NCBI RefSeq assembly: GCF_000003815.2
Contig: NC_049994.1
Coordinates: 17,557,738-17,621,737 of the forward strand
DNA length: 64,000 nt
Reading direction: 5' to 3'
Source: Branchiostoma floridae
Taxonomy: Eukaryota > Chordata > Leptocardii > Amphioxiformes > Branchiostomatidae
Under the pieces are notes generated by a model. It was not told where the DNA came from. It searched no databases and saw only the letters and a program-made list of their open reading frames with translations. Within the stretch, counting starts at the first letter, position 1. Each line of letters opens with the position of its first letter. Positions 33,301 through 48,300 of the stretch are shown in pieces. Position numbers and translations under genes: made by a program.

Positions 33301-36300
33301 CTTGGCTCCAATAATTCTTATTATAGTGTCTAGAAATATTAGATATAGGTATATGGTGTTGGTTGCAGATCCGGATGTCGCTGATGAATGTCAGTCATGC
33401 AGGCCGTTTCCAAATTTTATCCACTTGCTTCAGTAACTGTAACCTTGTATAGTAGGAAAGGGTCGCGCCAATCGAAAATAAATGCTGCAAGAAGCCGAAA
33501 TGAAAACTGGGCTAGAGTGAAAATTAGATTCGGACTGTATCAATCTATGGGAGCTTTGCTAATAGATATGTTTCTCAGACTCGTATTTTTATGTTGATCT
33601 TTCCAATGATATGTAGCCCTGATTTTTTTTAGTCCTGGAACCATTGAACAGCATTTGCGTGGCCTCAGTGTTCAGTCCATAGAAGGAAATTGGTTTATAC
33701 GATATTGTGATGAGAATAACTGATGTGTTGCTTCCGGCGAAAGAGAAAAGTAGGCAGCTTAGTGGGACAGATGATACACGCGCAAGGTTAAAGTGATTTT
33801 CCAACCAGAGTGTAAGCTTGTGTGAGATAAAGTCATTATCAAGTCAAAATGTCTGTGAGAAAAAGGCTGGAAGTCGAGAGAATGATTTAAACGTGATTGC
33901 ACGCTTTATTATTTCTGAGCAGACTAGGTACGGGTTTGCGTGAAGTTATCGCGAGAAAAAATGTTGAAGACAACCTGTGTAATTTTCAATTGCTTCGCAA
34001 TAAAGAGTTATGTAGTGCAACCTACATGTGAAGCCAGTAGCTCAGTAGCTGTAATGCTTTTAAGATTTGATATAGGAAAAGGACTTAAAGTTAAAGAAGA
34101 CAAAGACTTGGCCTTAGTCCTAGAATATTAAACCTACTGAAATGTAGCGTGAGAAATGCCAGTATGATGTAAAATCAGGTCCATTGTTTTATGTATGAGA
34201 AAGTGAGTCTGTGTTTTGTTTTTCTACTGCATGTTCTGAATATTAATAGCACATGAAGGTAGTGTTATTATTAAACATAAGATTCACCTGAAACATAAAC
34301 AAAACAGCCTTTCCTACCTGGTATTTGGGTTAATGGTATGCAGCGTTCTACTAAAAAACCTTGACTCCAAAACCAGGCAAGGTTCGTGTCACATAGTTTT
34401 TGTCCTATTACGGAACACTGCCTAAAAATTCAGGACACTATCATGACTATGTTGCTGTAGGTTTGGGGAGGATGGAACTCCTCTAGGGTTGGTAGGTTTT
34501 TCTATGGTAGGTAGGGAAACAGGAAACACAACATTTTTTTCCTAGATCTAATGTGGTGTAGTGCCAATAATCCACACTCTCCAACTCCAAGCAGAGGTTT
34601 GTTAGGAGGAATGAGACATTCTCATATTCCCAGTTTTCTTTCTGCCAGCTAGTAAACGGAAGAACAAAAATGATTTATAACGTGAGAGAATAGTCATGAT
34701 CATCACAACCTTCCTATGCTTGAAAATTGTGATTCCATAGCTTAGGGAAATCCTTATATCGATAAGCTACTTATCCAAAGCTCTGTGTAAAAAGGTTGTC
34801 ATGTAGGACACACACCTTGGAACAACTGGGTACTCCCCGTAATGATGCAATCAGGTGTGCTAACATGTGCAGAAAATTACTGACGTGACGATGGTTTTTG
34901 CTCGGTTGTTTTGATGCACCTCCATCTGCGACCTTTCCTGGGTTGGGATGTCACCCTGGTGCCGCACACTTTCTTGTCTGCCCTTCTGCGTCTTGAGAAA
35001 TCGTGTGCTGCGAAAGGCCAACAAAATAACGCAAACTGTCTCATCAGCTTGGTGATGTTTTTAGGAGCCTTGAAGGCAATCTAGGTGTAGAAAATGCCAC
35101 CTGCTAACTCGATAAGAATCTAGGAAAAGGTCATTCTTGTTTCATAAACTCCTTATTTCGCAGTGAAATATATTCGACTGTAAAATATTAGTTATTATTT
35201 CCCCCAAATAAATTTTACTTTCACAATCTGACATTTTGCTCTACCTTGTAGCTGTTGTAAGTTCATTTTGTAGCAACTATGAATGCTTTTTGGTATACAA
35301 AAAATTGCCTTGGAAGTTTGTAGGCGGTAAAATGTAGAAGATGTTGTTCTTTGTACACACTTACACTAACAGCGGTACACATGTATAGTATATACACTGT
35401 ATTATGCTTCTCTACAGCTTTTCCCATGACCTGCGGAACAAAAACATTGTAACAACAGAAACATGCAATTGTACGCATCTAACCAGCAAGGGTAAATGCC
35501 CTTTATTGTGTAGTGATAAATTATGAATGAATATTGTCCTGAGTTTTAAATGGTCATGGCCATTGTCAGAGCCAAGTTTCCGTGAAACAGCGACATTATG
35601 GTCATGTTTGAATAGGGTTTTGTCTGGTATGTGACGACTGCATATTTGCATGACACAGCAATATTGTATCCTGTCCAGTACATGACATATGACACACTGA
35701 GTAGGCAGTGAGTATAGAAGGGGGCACAGAGTTATTGCCTAGAAATTTGAATATCTACCGAGTAACAACATGAGGGAAAATCAGATAGATTACAATATTT
35801 CGAGCACTTTCAAAGAGGAAGGGGGCCAGATATAACTTCAACTTCAAAAAGAATATCGAATTAACCTTAATAACTAAGGATTTGCATTAATGAAATACAC
35901 TATTACTTCAGGATTATAAAGAAAATATATTTTCCTCCCCATTGAAATTATAGACACATTATACTAGTACTAGTAGCTAGCTTGGGAACTTATGTCCGAC
36001 TAAAACATGTAATTCACAGCTAGCCAGGAAGTCATTCAGAATACGCGACAATCCAATCTCGTTGGGAGGTCTCGCGAGACTGTAATCTGGCCGCGCGCGC
36101 GCGTGATTTGACAGTCGGACGGTAACAGCCTTCAGCAGCCCAGCGGCTAACAATGGCTTCTCCCAGCATCGACTCGATCGAGTCAACTTCAGAGATTCGT
36201 TGTGCTTTTATTTGGCAACATCCGCCGGTAAATCGGCATGCCATGAGCAGATAATATTGTTGTGAACCTATGGACTCGATATCGTGCTGTAAATTTGCAA

Positions 36301-39300
36301 ATTTCTGGTCATTTTCACAATTTTTGACGGGCGGTTTATGCTTGCTTGTCTTGAGAAAAACGTGCATATAGGCGCGTCGCCTTACTTGTAGTTACTCGGA
36401 TAAGTTTGGCTCAAGCCGTAAAAATATCCCACAAAAGCGTACAAGTAACATCATTGGATCCTTGTAGATCCAAACTCGTAAGACTTTCGGCGATTTTGAC
36501 CGTAAATTAGTCGATGGCAACATATCGACTTTGGGAGTTTACGCGTACGTGAGTTGGGGAGGGGGGCGTGTTTCCGCGTATATGCGTTCGTTTTGATCAA
36601 GGCGGAGTCACTTTTCCGACTATGATTTCAGTTTTCGCCAGATGAAACTCCACAAAAACGTGAACATATCGATGTAGGGTCCTTCTGGGTAGAAATCTAG
36701 CATGGTTTCGGCGGCTTTGTGGCCGACTTTTTTGGTTAACGTAATATGTAATGAGTGGGTGTGTCTGCAAATGTATAACGTTTGGCATTTGCTGTTCTTT
36801 TTTAGATCAACGCGTCGCGATCGAAATTCACATCAGCAGGGAAATACTGCAAATCATATGGATGCAATAGCCGTCAGTCCAAGTGTGTCAATGAAGAGAA
36901 AGTGCCAACATGCATCATATTTTTCAAGATCCCCCCAAATGTACTTGATGATAACACGTTACTTTAGCACTGGGATTGTCTGGTAAAAAGACAGCTCGGA
37001 AGGGATAATTTCATCATGAACATGAAATTAGAAATGTGCGTTTTTTTATACTTTTTAACGGGAAATGTGTACATCTACTGCATGTATTTCCAGTAACGCA
37101 TTCGTGTATTCATTGTGTCCCCATTCAAAGAAAGGACTCACGCTAAAATAGGCAGTCCAGAATAAGACATTTTTCTTAACAAAGGTAGACAGCAGTGCAG
37201 CACTCAAGACGTCACACAGGTACCACCACCAAGTGCAAGGGAATGTCTATTGCTGTAACTTAAATTGGGCGGACTTCGTTGTCTACTTTGGCAGGATATT
37301 CAGGGATAATTTATTCTGCGAACGAATTAAAGTAGACTCAGAATGGCAGAAGAAGAATATCCCAAAGCTTGACCACTTTCACAAAACAGCCATACTACCG
37401 GAGCTGTTCACTCAAAGAGCCAAAGGAGGTAAGAAACTCTATGGTATGTATGAAGAAAGACTGATTGTTGATGCAGAGTGTCCAGACCACTGCATCGGCA
37501 GAATACAGTGGACTACTATGTATAGCACAGGGAAGTGGACACCTTACGGCTTACCTGTCTTAGGTCTGAGTAGGACGATGTCTCATTTGTTGCAAAAATT
37601 ATGCCACACAAAAACAGTCAGAGATGTTGAAAGTTCACATTTTAATACAATGTACATTTGAATGATTATGTGTATGAAACATTACAATTTCCCAAAAGTA
37701 TTACTTATCGGATGCTTATTTTCGTCAATACTGTAAATGCTGTGAGGACTTGTCTATCATTTGGAAAAAACACTAATGATATATACATGTAATTATCATT
37801 TCTCAAAAGCATGAGTTGCAAAGCTCTACGAGATCGAGTAAGAACATATGTTAAGACATCTTTTATAAAACATGAAATACGGCTATTGCACCCATATGAT
37901 TTGCAGTATTTCCCTGATGATGTGAATTTCGATCGCGACGCGTTGATCTAAAAAAGAACAGCAAATGCCAAACGTTATACATTTGCAGACACACCCACTC
38001 ATCACGTATGAAGTTAACCAATAAAAAGTTGCCCACAAAGCCGCCGAAACCATGCTAGATTTCTACCCAGAAGGACCCTACATCGATATGTTCACGTTTT
38101 TGTGGAGTTTCATCCGGCGAAAACTGAAATCATAGACATAGTCGGAAAAGTGACCCCGTCTTGATCAAAACGAACACGGAAACACGCCCCCCTCCCCAAC
38201 TCTCGTACGCGTAAACTCCCAAAGGCCGATATATTGCCATCGACTAATTTACGGTCAAAATCGCCGAAAGTCTTACGAGTTTGGATCTACAAGGATCCAA
38301 TGATGGTACTTGTAAGCTTTTGTGGGATATTTTTACGGCTTGAGCCAAACTTATCCGAGTAACTACAAGTAAGGCGACGCGCCTATATGCACGTTTTTCT
38401 CACGACAAGCAAGCATACACCGCCCGTCAAAAATTGTGAAAAATGACCAGAAATTTGCAAATTTACAGCACGATATCGAGTCCATAGGTTCACAACAATA
38501 TTATCTGCTCATGGCATGCCGATTTACCGGCGGATGTTGCCAAATAATATCACAACGAATCTCTGAAGTTGACTCGATCGAGTCGGTGCTGGGAGAAGCC
38601 ATTGTTAGCCGCTGGGCTGCTGAAGGCTGTTACCGCCCGACTGTCAAATCACGCGCGCGCGCGGCCAGATTACAGTCTCGCGAGACCTCCCAACGAGATT
38701 GGATTGTCGCGTATTCAGTTCTTCCAGTTTGACAGCATTTTACGATATTAGGTAAATTTTCCAGAGGAGTAAAATTGATCTGGTTTTAATGAGGGCTCAG
38801 TTTTATTTGTTTAGAGTCCCCATGAGGGGATGTACATATTTATGTTGGATTTAGAGCCATGCAAATACCTTGCCTATAAGGCTATATGGCTTGGTGTTGG
38901 TTTTCTAAAATATTTCTACCATTGAGCTTAGCAGTTTATTGGTAGACTCTACAAACACAGTATCTAGACTGCCTTGTTTTTTTCACTTCCAAAAACTACA
39001 GCATTATACAGTAACATTGTTTAATCTGTTGTTTCTGTTTTGGCTCTATCTGTGTTTATTTAGGATTAAGGAATCCAAATATTGGCCAGTTTGCTGTGTC
39101 TATGCATCGCAAAACCTGTTGTTCTTGGGGACACTTATTCAAATCAAACTTGGAATTTGAAACCACCCACAGGTGGTTGGGTTGGGTTGGACTTTGGACT
39201 GCTCAATGGTTATGTATGCTTCATTCAGTAGATATGCAGAGATTGTGTCTGGATGACAAGTGTGTATTGATCAAGTTTGTGCATGTGTATGTGTATTGTA

Positions 39301-42300
39301 TCAAGTGTGTGTTTGCATAGTTTTGAAAACTTCACACTGAAGTACACCAGTAGAAAATGCTGGAAATACTCTTCTGCAAGCTACAATTTAAGTTAAAAAA
39401 AGATTAAAAAATACAAAAATAAACATACAAACAGCTTTCAGTTTTTTTTTAAATTTTATTTTAACTCAATGAAGAAATTTCTGCTCACATATTACTAGTA
39501 ACAGGCCTTAGTAACGGTCTTTGGCATTTGGTAATGGAATTGATTTTGATGGCTCAAAATCATAATAATTTGTTATTTTGTATGATCTAGTATCACAACA
39601 AGGGTTTTTATACAAGTGACCAAGTCTTGTTTTTGTGCCTGTAGAGCACGAGGGTACAGTCGTCTTTAAATGAGATGTTTCTTGTGAGATTTGCCATCAG
39701 ATGATGTTCAGTTGGAAGATAACATCTCATATCAGCCCCTTAGGCATAACATGACAGTTTGAACATTACAAAAAGTCACTCTACAGGCCAAACGTTCTGC
39801 CCACGCATGAAATTGTCTGGATGCTCGGCAAAAGTGTTTTGCTAAAAGGTGAATAATGATAAGCCTGGACTAAGGGTGGTGCTATGTTTAGGTACTGAAC
39901 TTTAAAAGCATTTTTCCGATGAGTGCTCTCTGTATGTAATTTTAGACAAGCATGTATTTCCAACGTAATGTAGGCTTGATGTATAGAATTTATTTACTTA
40001 CCTTCACCATGTAAAATAATGGTGTCTAAAGCCAAGGTTTGTTATAATGTTTCATATGTCTCAAAATACTCTATTCTCAGGGTTGGTAATACAAATCCTG
40101 TATTTTTCGTGCTTGCCCAAATGAAAATGGTTGATTTTTGGGTACGTGTCTGCAATCTCAATCATCATCATCGTTCGGCTGCAGCGCAGGCGACTGCAAG
40201 CCTTCTCCATTTCCGCAAGCACAGTACTAAAGTTTATTCCCAAGTAGCATTCTGTTGGTGTAGTACATACTAAAGATATAAAAATGGCTTTTGCATCATT
40301 TTTCCTATTCCCCAGCCTGTTTAAATGATGAATGACTATTTAAATAGATCTGGAAAAAAAGATTGTTTAAAAACCTTTGTTTTGTTAAAATTTTGACGTT
40401 TTAAAATTCCAGAGTCAAGCTTGGAAAAGCGGCAGTAAGGTCTTAACTCTTAAGTATGGTTTTACTGAAATTTTACTGTATTCTGTGTTGTAGACTCCAC
40501 ATTTTCTGTGTTTTTGATGAGCTAGATGCATTTTGAACCCTAGGGGGTGTTCTCAGAATAGCACAGACAGTTTTCCAGGCTGAGGGACCCCCAACCTGTT
40601 TTTCTCACAGTTGTCTTTTCATGCAAATTAACTTTGAATAATACAACAGCCAATAATTGTCTGAAAACAACACAAACTGGTGCTCTGAATCAGTGGTTTC
40701 CATGTGAGTAAAGCCAGTGTGATAAAGTTTATGGCATGTGTTTTGAGGGACTCTGAATGAAATTTGCGCTTTTTTCTTACAAACTTCCTCAATTTCCTGT
40801 TTATATAATGTGTCGTAAGCGGAAAGATTACTTCCTCACGACGGAGAGTGTACATCAAGTTAACATGTAACACGCATATAAACATTGCATTCACAGACAC
40901 ACATACGTACAATACACACATACATACACATGTACAATACACATATGCTCACGCACACACATACACACACTGCACAGACCATGGCTATGCCCCCCTCCCC
41001 ACTATTGTGTCTAGCAGCAAGGTATAGTCTTTTCCCTTAGACTGATCTTCTAGCTCAGCTTTATTCGTTCAAAGTTGGGAACAAAAAATAGCTTGCAGTG
41101 GTTTTAGACATGTAAATGACTTATCCCAAGGAGTGTTGAAAGCACTGCTGACAGTATTTATGTAAAAACAGGTGGCATCATGTAATACCCCTTTTGGGTT
41201 GCATGACTCTTGTGTTGACCAATCAGAGCGTTGAGAGATGATGTAATCCCTAGCGACGGTCTGTCAGACCAGGACCATCACATGGGCCTGACTCAACCCT
41301 CATCAGGAATGTCACTTGCCATGAGGGGGTGTTCGTTTGATTAGTGTTGGGATGGAGGATATAGATATATAAGTGTGATAGACATGTGTACATGCATGCA
41401 AAATGGTTTGTCCCTTATTTGGGTGCGTGATTGTATTTATATGACAAAAATGGGGGGTGGCATTAATCTAACTTTGAGATAGCATACTCCATGTTTGCAT
41501 GCGAAATGATTGGTCCCTTCATCTGAAAAATCATATCGATAATGACAGTAAGTGATTTGTTGTTACTAGGATTGTATTAACTTAAGTTAAAATAGTTCAT
41601 ACTAGCTCATTTATACTAATAAGTTGAATATATATCATTTCCTGGAATAGCTTCTGACTTGCGTGCATATTGAGAATTTGATTTAATTAGTTAAGTCCAA
41701 TAAGATTCAAAGTCCTTTCACATTTCATATCCCTTTTTTTTCTAATTGGTGAAGCTACTCTATAGCATAGACTTTAACCATAAAACGTCCTTGCTTTTAC
41801 TGAGGTATAGGCATGATTTTACTGTAACCAGCTTTTGCCACTTGAAATAAATTGGAATAGACTGCGAATAAGCAACAGCAATAGCAGGTATGTCCAGAAT
41901 GCAATCTATGACCTTGTGATGAAGACACAGGATTGCTACCCAGTAGAGCATAACATACCTACCTGGTGTGTTAAAGAAACATGACAGGAAGACGGAATAG
42001 ACAATAAGATCCCTTTCGGAGAGTTGGCAATACTGGTACAGATACTGTTGCTAACATGTTCAGGGCTTGAAATACCCCCTGCATATGCAGGTTAGTGCAG
42101 GTAAAAGTGGAGCTGTGCCGGTATTTCGGGTGTCTACCTGCACCTAACCTGCACTGGTTCATGTACTGGGTTTTATGTCCTATGATGTAGGTGTACGTGA
42201 ATTGTTATTAGCAGCATTGACTGTTACCACCTATTAGGTATAAAACAAAACATAGCAATGGTTCCTCAATAATTTTAGTATGATCCATACTTCTTGAATT

Positions 42301-45300
42301 TAGAGTGGTGCAGGTAAATTTTCTCTGGTGCAGGTAATTTTCAATGTTACTTGCACCAGTGCAGGTATGCAGAAAAAAGGATTTCGAGCCCTGATGTTAC
42401 TGCAGTGTGAGGATCACAGTTTTTATTGCACTTGATGCTTTTGGGTCAATTCTGTTTTAGGATCCTTGTAAATGATGTTTGGAAAAAGAAATTATGAAAA
42501 AAGAAAACTACCATAATTTCCTTCAAGTTGGTTTGTTTTTAAATGTCCATGCACCAGAAATAGGAAGAATGCTTGAAATAGTTCTTCAATGTATCTTTCA
42601 TAATGATAAGTCTGTGTTCTTTTAGTATGTCAGTTTGAATGTTGTTGTTTTTTCTAGTCATGACAATTTCTTTTGTGTGTGTATTTCATGCGTTGTTATG
42701 ACAGATTGACCTAATTTTTCCTTTTTGTTTTCGTTGCTCCAGGCACAAGTGTTCAACGTGGAAGTGGGCCATGGACAGGGCGGCCATCGCGTCGCGCTGG
42801 ACATGGTTACAGGCTCAGGTCTCGGACTTGGAGTACCGGATCCGCCAACAGAGCGACATCTTTCGTCAGATCCGAGCAGCCAAGGGTCAGGTGGTTCTCG
42901 GTGACCCCGAATCCCCGCGGGAGTTCTTTACCACCAGCAGGACAAAGCCGAACAGGAAATTGTCGCCAATCGAAGCCAAAATCGCAAACCTGGAGAGAAG
43001 TAGCCAGCTGTCCCCGTGTAACATCAGTCAGCTCCTGAGTAACGTGGATAAGCAGGCGTCCAAGCTCACACAATCACTGGGGAACTGCTACTCCCCTCGG
43101 ACAGCCTCGCCTGTCGCTAGCACCGCTGCAGGGAGTGACAACAGTGGCGGGAACGGCGGCAGTTCCAAGAACAAGGTGCCCGCCCCGAAACCGATGAATG
43201 GTCTAGTGGACGGTGCGAAGTTTCAGACGGAAAGTGAGTTGTCGGATCTAGAAGACCCTGCACACAAGAAGCTCAGGCTTGACTCGGTGAGCACGCCGCC
43301 GCCGGCCGCGAACGATGTCACCTGTCAGTGTGCGAGGACTAGACCGGTACGGAGCTACCGGAAACGGAAGTTGTTGCGAACGTTCGGGATGTGGCAGGTG
43401 TGTCGCAAGGCCTCGAAGTTGTCCACGGTACGGTGCGGGTGCACGCCGCCGAACACGCCGTGCGTGATGTGCGGGGGAAGGCTGAACAACACGCAGAAAG
43501 TGGACGCCAACGTTTCGTCACAAGTCGAGAGAGTAGCACTCATGGACCCATCATTCCATCCTGTACTGTCATTCCCACAAGGTAGGGGGTGTCGTTTTTG
43601 TCTTGTCTGTTCACCACAAATTATTTTACTTTCATGTCAAAATTTCAAACTAGCTGAAGAAAGGTGATCAAGTTCTCACCGGTACTTTTTTAGTACAGGG
43701 AGAATGTTGCAGTGCAGGTGCAAGTCTTTTAGTGGGGTCTAGGTGCATCCTCCCCTTGAAAATTCTTTTAATTTATATCCTCAGAAACACTTTCCCCAGC
43801 AGTTTAAGGGTCATATTTTATGAAACAGACATTTGTTTATCTATTTATCTATTTATTCATGTCATTTTTACCCAGGATAGTACAAATTTGCATTTTTTTA
43901 CCTTTGTTACAAAACACCTAAACTGGTTGAAAAACATGGTAGGGTCTAAATCACAGCATAGGCCTTTAGGGGATACAAATCACAGCGCTCAACTGTGCTG
44001 GTGATAACCCTATTTTGCTTTAAATCCAACTGCAAAAATTTTTGTGATTCGAACAGACCCATTATTCAGGAGCATGCCTGAAAATACCCCACAGATATTT
44101 TAAAATGCAGCATTATCAAATTTGCATCTACAAGAGCAGCTTTAATGTGGTATTTGGAACATGTTTGTCATATCAAGGGATAGGCCATGTCACTGTTGCC
44201 ATGGCAACTATCCTTAGTCCGTGCTAATTTTAGAGCCAGCTGTAAAATGTCATATCACTACTATCTAACAGTACCATATGGATTAATACATGTATAACAG
44301 GAAGTAAAGTGTAAAGGAATCAGTTAATCTTTGACAACTAGTGACAATGTTATTATCAGCACTTTGCTGTGGCTTTGGTTGAGTTCATGTTTTGATGGTC
44401 TGTCATGATGGTAATGTGATTTTGATATGACAATGACAATGATGTTTATTGCATGTTCATGCCCCAATGGGGCTAAATGCATTAAGTTTGATATAAAGTT
44501 AATAACAACAGATAAACAATGATATATCCTAATTATAACTATTTTCTACAAGCTTTGCCCCTCCTCTTAAAACACGAGTAAACGAACTTACACAGTTCTT
44601 CCAAGAAATTTATGGGCAAGAAATTTCTGGTTGATGGGTGATTGGATTACTTGCATATACTAGATTATTTCGCTCAATAACAAGTTGTAGAATAAAAATG
44701 AATTACTAGTAGGGTTTTGCTCAGGTAGAAATGAGACTATTTATACGATTTTCTAATGCTCACCCTGGATATTTTAGATACAAATACATCTCTGCTTGTG
44801 CCTTTTGTATAACTATAAAAGTATAAGCTTCACTAGAGTTCAGTTATATTGCAATCCATACATAGTATGGATGCAATATACTGTTTTTCCTTTGTCTCTT
44901 CTCCTGTCAAATCTTCAAATGGGATTAATTTTTTCATTTTTTGGCCAAATGAGCTGAAATTTGGCAGGGTGGTAGAAATAGCAAATACCCCCAGACGTTT
45001 TTTTCACTTTATTGATAAAGGCCTTAGAATTTATGATATTTAGGGGTTTTGGTCATTTTAAGACAAAATATGTATATTTTGGGCCCCTGTGCCCTGGTAT
45101 TACAAGCTAATGACCTGAAATTTGGTAGAGAGGTGCATTAGACATATGAGCACAGAAAACCATCAACACTTTCTTCATAGATCACTTCAAAAATTAGTTA
45201 TTTTAGGGTTTTTGGCCATTTTTGACTAAAAATGTATATTTATGGCTCCTATGCCCTTGTATTAAAACCAAATGACCTGAAATTTGGTACATAGGTGCGT

Positions 45301-48300
45301 TTGACATATGACCACAGAACCCCATCAACGCTATGTTCATTGTTTTCTCAAAAAATGAGTTATTTTAGGGTTTTTGACCATTTTTGACTAAAAATGTATA
45401 TTTTTTGCTCCTATGCCCTTGTATAGAAACCAAATGACCTGAAATTTGGTACAGAGGTGCATTGAACATATGCTCACAGGACCCCATTGACACTTTCTTC
45501 ATAGATCTCTTCAAAAATTAGTTATTTTGGGGTTTTCAGTCATTTTTGACTAAAAATGTATATTTTTGGCTTCTATGCCCTTGTATGTAAACCAAATGAC
45601 CTGAAATTTGGTACAAAGGTAAATTGGACATATGACAACAGGACCCCATCAACACTTTCTTCATAGAGCACTTATAAAATGAGTTATTTTGGGATTTTTA
45701 GCTATTTTTAACCAAAAAAATGTATATTTTTGGCTCCTATGCCCTTATATTGAAACCAAATGACCTAAAATTCGGCATGAAGGTGTGTAGGACAAGTGCC
45801 CACAGTACTTCATTTTCCCTTTGAGCAAACATTACTTCAACTTGTTGAATTTTGGGATTTTTTCAAGGATGAAGAAGGATTGCAATATGCTGTATTTGCT
45901 CCTAAGCAAATGTCGGCCTTTCTAGTTATGCCATCATGTTTGCAACTATGCATTGAAAACCTAGCAACTATGATGTTTGCACATTTGGCATGTGCTGACT
46001 GTTGATGTTTTGCTCCCTTTTTTTGTGCTCAATCTGAATATGCAAATACATCCTTGTGCCTTTTACTTGAGATTCTGTAGAGTTCAGTTATGCCATCTTA
46101 ATTGTTTGCACCTAGCAACCCTCATGCATACAAGTTTGGCAAATACATTTCTTCTTACTTCAAACTTCAGTTATGCCATCTTGAATAGTTGATCCTGATG
46201 CATGCAAGTTCGGCATGTGCTGACTTCATGCTATTTTGTTTCTGTTTTTGTGCTGATTGTGTGCTATTTTGTTTTTGTGCTGACTTCGTGCTGTTCCGTT
46301 TTGCAGACATCCCCCTGTCGGTGCACTTCCAGTCGCTGCTGAAAACGGGAGACTGGCAAAACCGGCCGACGCCCAAACCTTCGCAATCCAACAAGAGGTA
46401 AGTTATCGTTGTTCAAAGTCAATGAAGGCCAAGTTCACCCAAAATTTGGGGATCTATTGACTTTCTTTGGTAGTGCAGACAAACTTCTGTTCCTCTTATC
46501 TTACTGTTCGTTGAGTTTTTTTTTAATGGAATTCCTAAAAAAAAGTAGCAGAATATGGAAAAGAGTAGGGCTGACAGGTTGCTTGGATGGATAGTAAGAA
46601 GTGCTGTGACGAGGCCGTCATGCTGTTGCTTGAATAGCCAAGAATTTGTGCTAATGGTCCTATATAGGGATGCAGGCATATTTCATTTTGTTTCATGCTA
46701 AAAAGAGTCTTTCTGCAGATGATGTCTGTTCAAGGAATGAGGTTCTCATTAATTTTTTCACAGCATCTAAACGTGGTGATTTGTTAACATAGCAACAGAA
46801 AATCCTCCTTTGCTCCACTGTGTTGGCAAAAACGCTGAAAAAGTTAGCCTCCTTGTGTTGTTGCAGTAGGTTGCAGCGTGCAAAATACCCACTTGCACAT
46901 TGCAACCACTTTTTGCTTGGTGCAACTTACTTCTAAACTCAGGTTGCACAGGGTGCAACTTAGATTTTGAGCCTCAGAACTCTATTTTGTTGTCAATTTA
47001 CTTGGAAGAAATAAATGGACTGAGGCAGCTCCGTTTCATATCAGCCAAACATGTCTATTATGTATGTATGTACAGTATATGTATTTTTTTTTCCAGAAAT
47101 TAGTGAATATAGGTGGTGCAACTTGAAATTCAGTTGTGCAACCAATTTTTGCACCAAGTTGCTCACTGTGCAACCTGGCTCACTAAAGTATTTTGTACAC
47201 TGGGTTGAAGAGTTTTATTTGTTGTTCCTGCAGGTTGAAGGGTTCTCCAGTGACGCCGTCCCCCTCCCAGTACCATCGGGCAGCCGACAACCGGGCGAGG
47301 AGAGTCAGCAAGAAACTGGCACAGAGCGCCGCCGCTGCGCTCCTCACTACTGCAAGTAAGTATGGGGACAGCAGGGCTCGAAATACCCACATGCCCACTT
47401 GAAAATGCAACCTCATTTTGCTTGGCGCAACTTAATTTTAAACCCAGGTTGCACACTACACAACCTGAAATTTTGCCATTGGAACACTGCTTTTCCGCCA
47501 CCTACGTGCATAAGCTTTTGTGTTTATCCTTTTTATAACATAACACATATTACATAGTTACATATAACTGGAAGAAAAAATAAGGGATAAGTACTAGTAG
47601 CTGATTTGAAGAAAGTAGCAACTTGAAAGTGGGGCAACCTGAAATTTTGATGGCGCAACCTGGCTTTTGACTCAGGTTGCCACTTGGACAACCTGGCTGA
47701 AAAAAGTATTTCGGGCACTGGGACAGGGAAGGTCAGGAAAATGGATTAGTTTAGCGCCATATACTGTGGTCACATTCTGTAATAGAAAAATGTTTGTGGT
47801 GGTTTAGAATTTGCAATGAAGCAGCCACTGCAAAACCGCTAACATAAAGCCACCAGGTACATTTTCCCATTTATAGTATTAGAGAGATGGAGGGAGACAT
47901 AGAATGGATAGAATGAGCAAATGAAGTGGGCTAGTTAAGGAAGAGTATGGGGCACAGGGAAGATGGATAGAGTGATGGAGCAAGTAGGTTGGTGGGTTAG
48001 AAAAGGAGGGAAAGTCACTCCTTACTACTGCAAGTAAGTTATAGATACAGATGCAGGATTATTGGGAATGGTATTTGGCAAGCAATTTTGATATTTTGTT
48101 TCCTGAAAATGTTATGATATTTATTTTTTCCTGAATATGTTTTGTCATGTTCTGTGGTAGTTAAGTGAGGGTAGGAGCTGAATAGAAGCATGTGAAACAG
48201 CTCCCCCTATATTCTATCTGTAGTACTGCAACCTAACTGTCTATGCTTCCAAAGTTGACTTCAAACCTAGACAGACAATACGAATGGTGAAAGGATGAAT

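Larger units (their letters stand above)
36039..38716. mobile_element. 2.7 kb long-TIR element with THAP and YqaJ-like fragments
   Basis: Inverted repeats of about 836 bases (36039-36874 and 37879-38716) are nearly identical, starting GAATACGCGACAATCCAATC. They enclose about 1 kb of unique DNA. The inner TIR edge runs into coding-like sequence for a THAP zinc finger, and the middle codes the C-terminal part of a YqaJ-type nuclease. No DDE transposase is visible. Flanks give no clean target duplication (AGTCATTCA against AGTTCTTCC, 6 of 9). It lies in KANSL1 intron 1, plus-strand coding sense the same as the host gene. The mirrored open frames in the TIRs are probably not genes. Confidence 0.85.

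Noticed and set aside
36032..36367. Open frame in the left TIR (mirrored at 38436-38732) as a gene
   Set aside because: It overlaps other open frames in the same GC-rich TIR, has no domain, and is explained by the inverted repeat.
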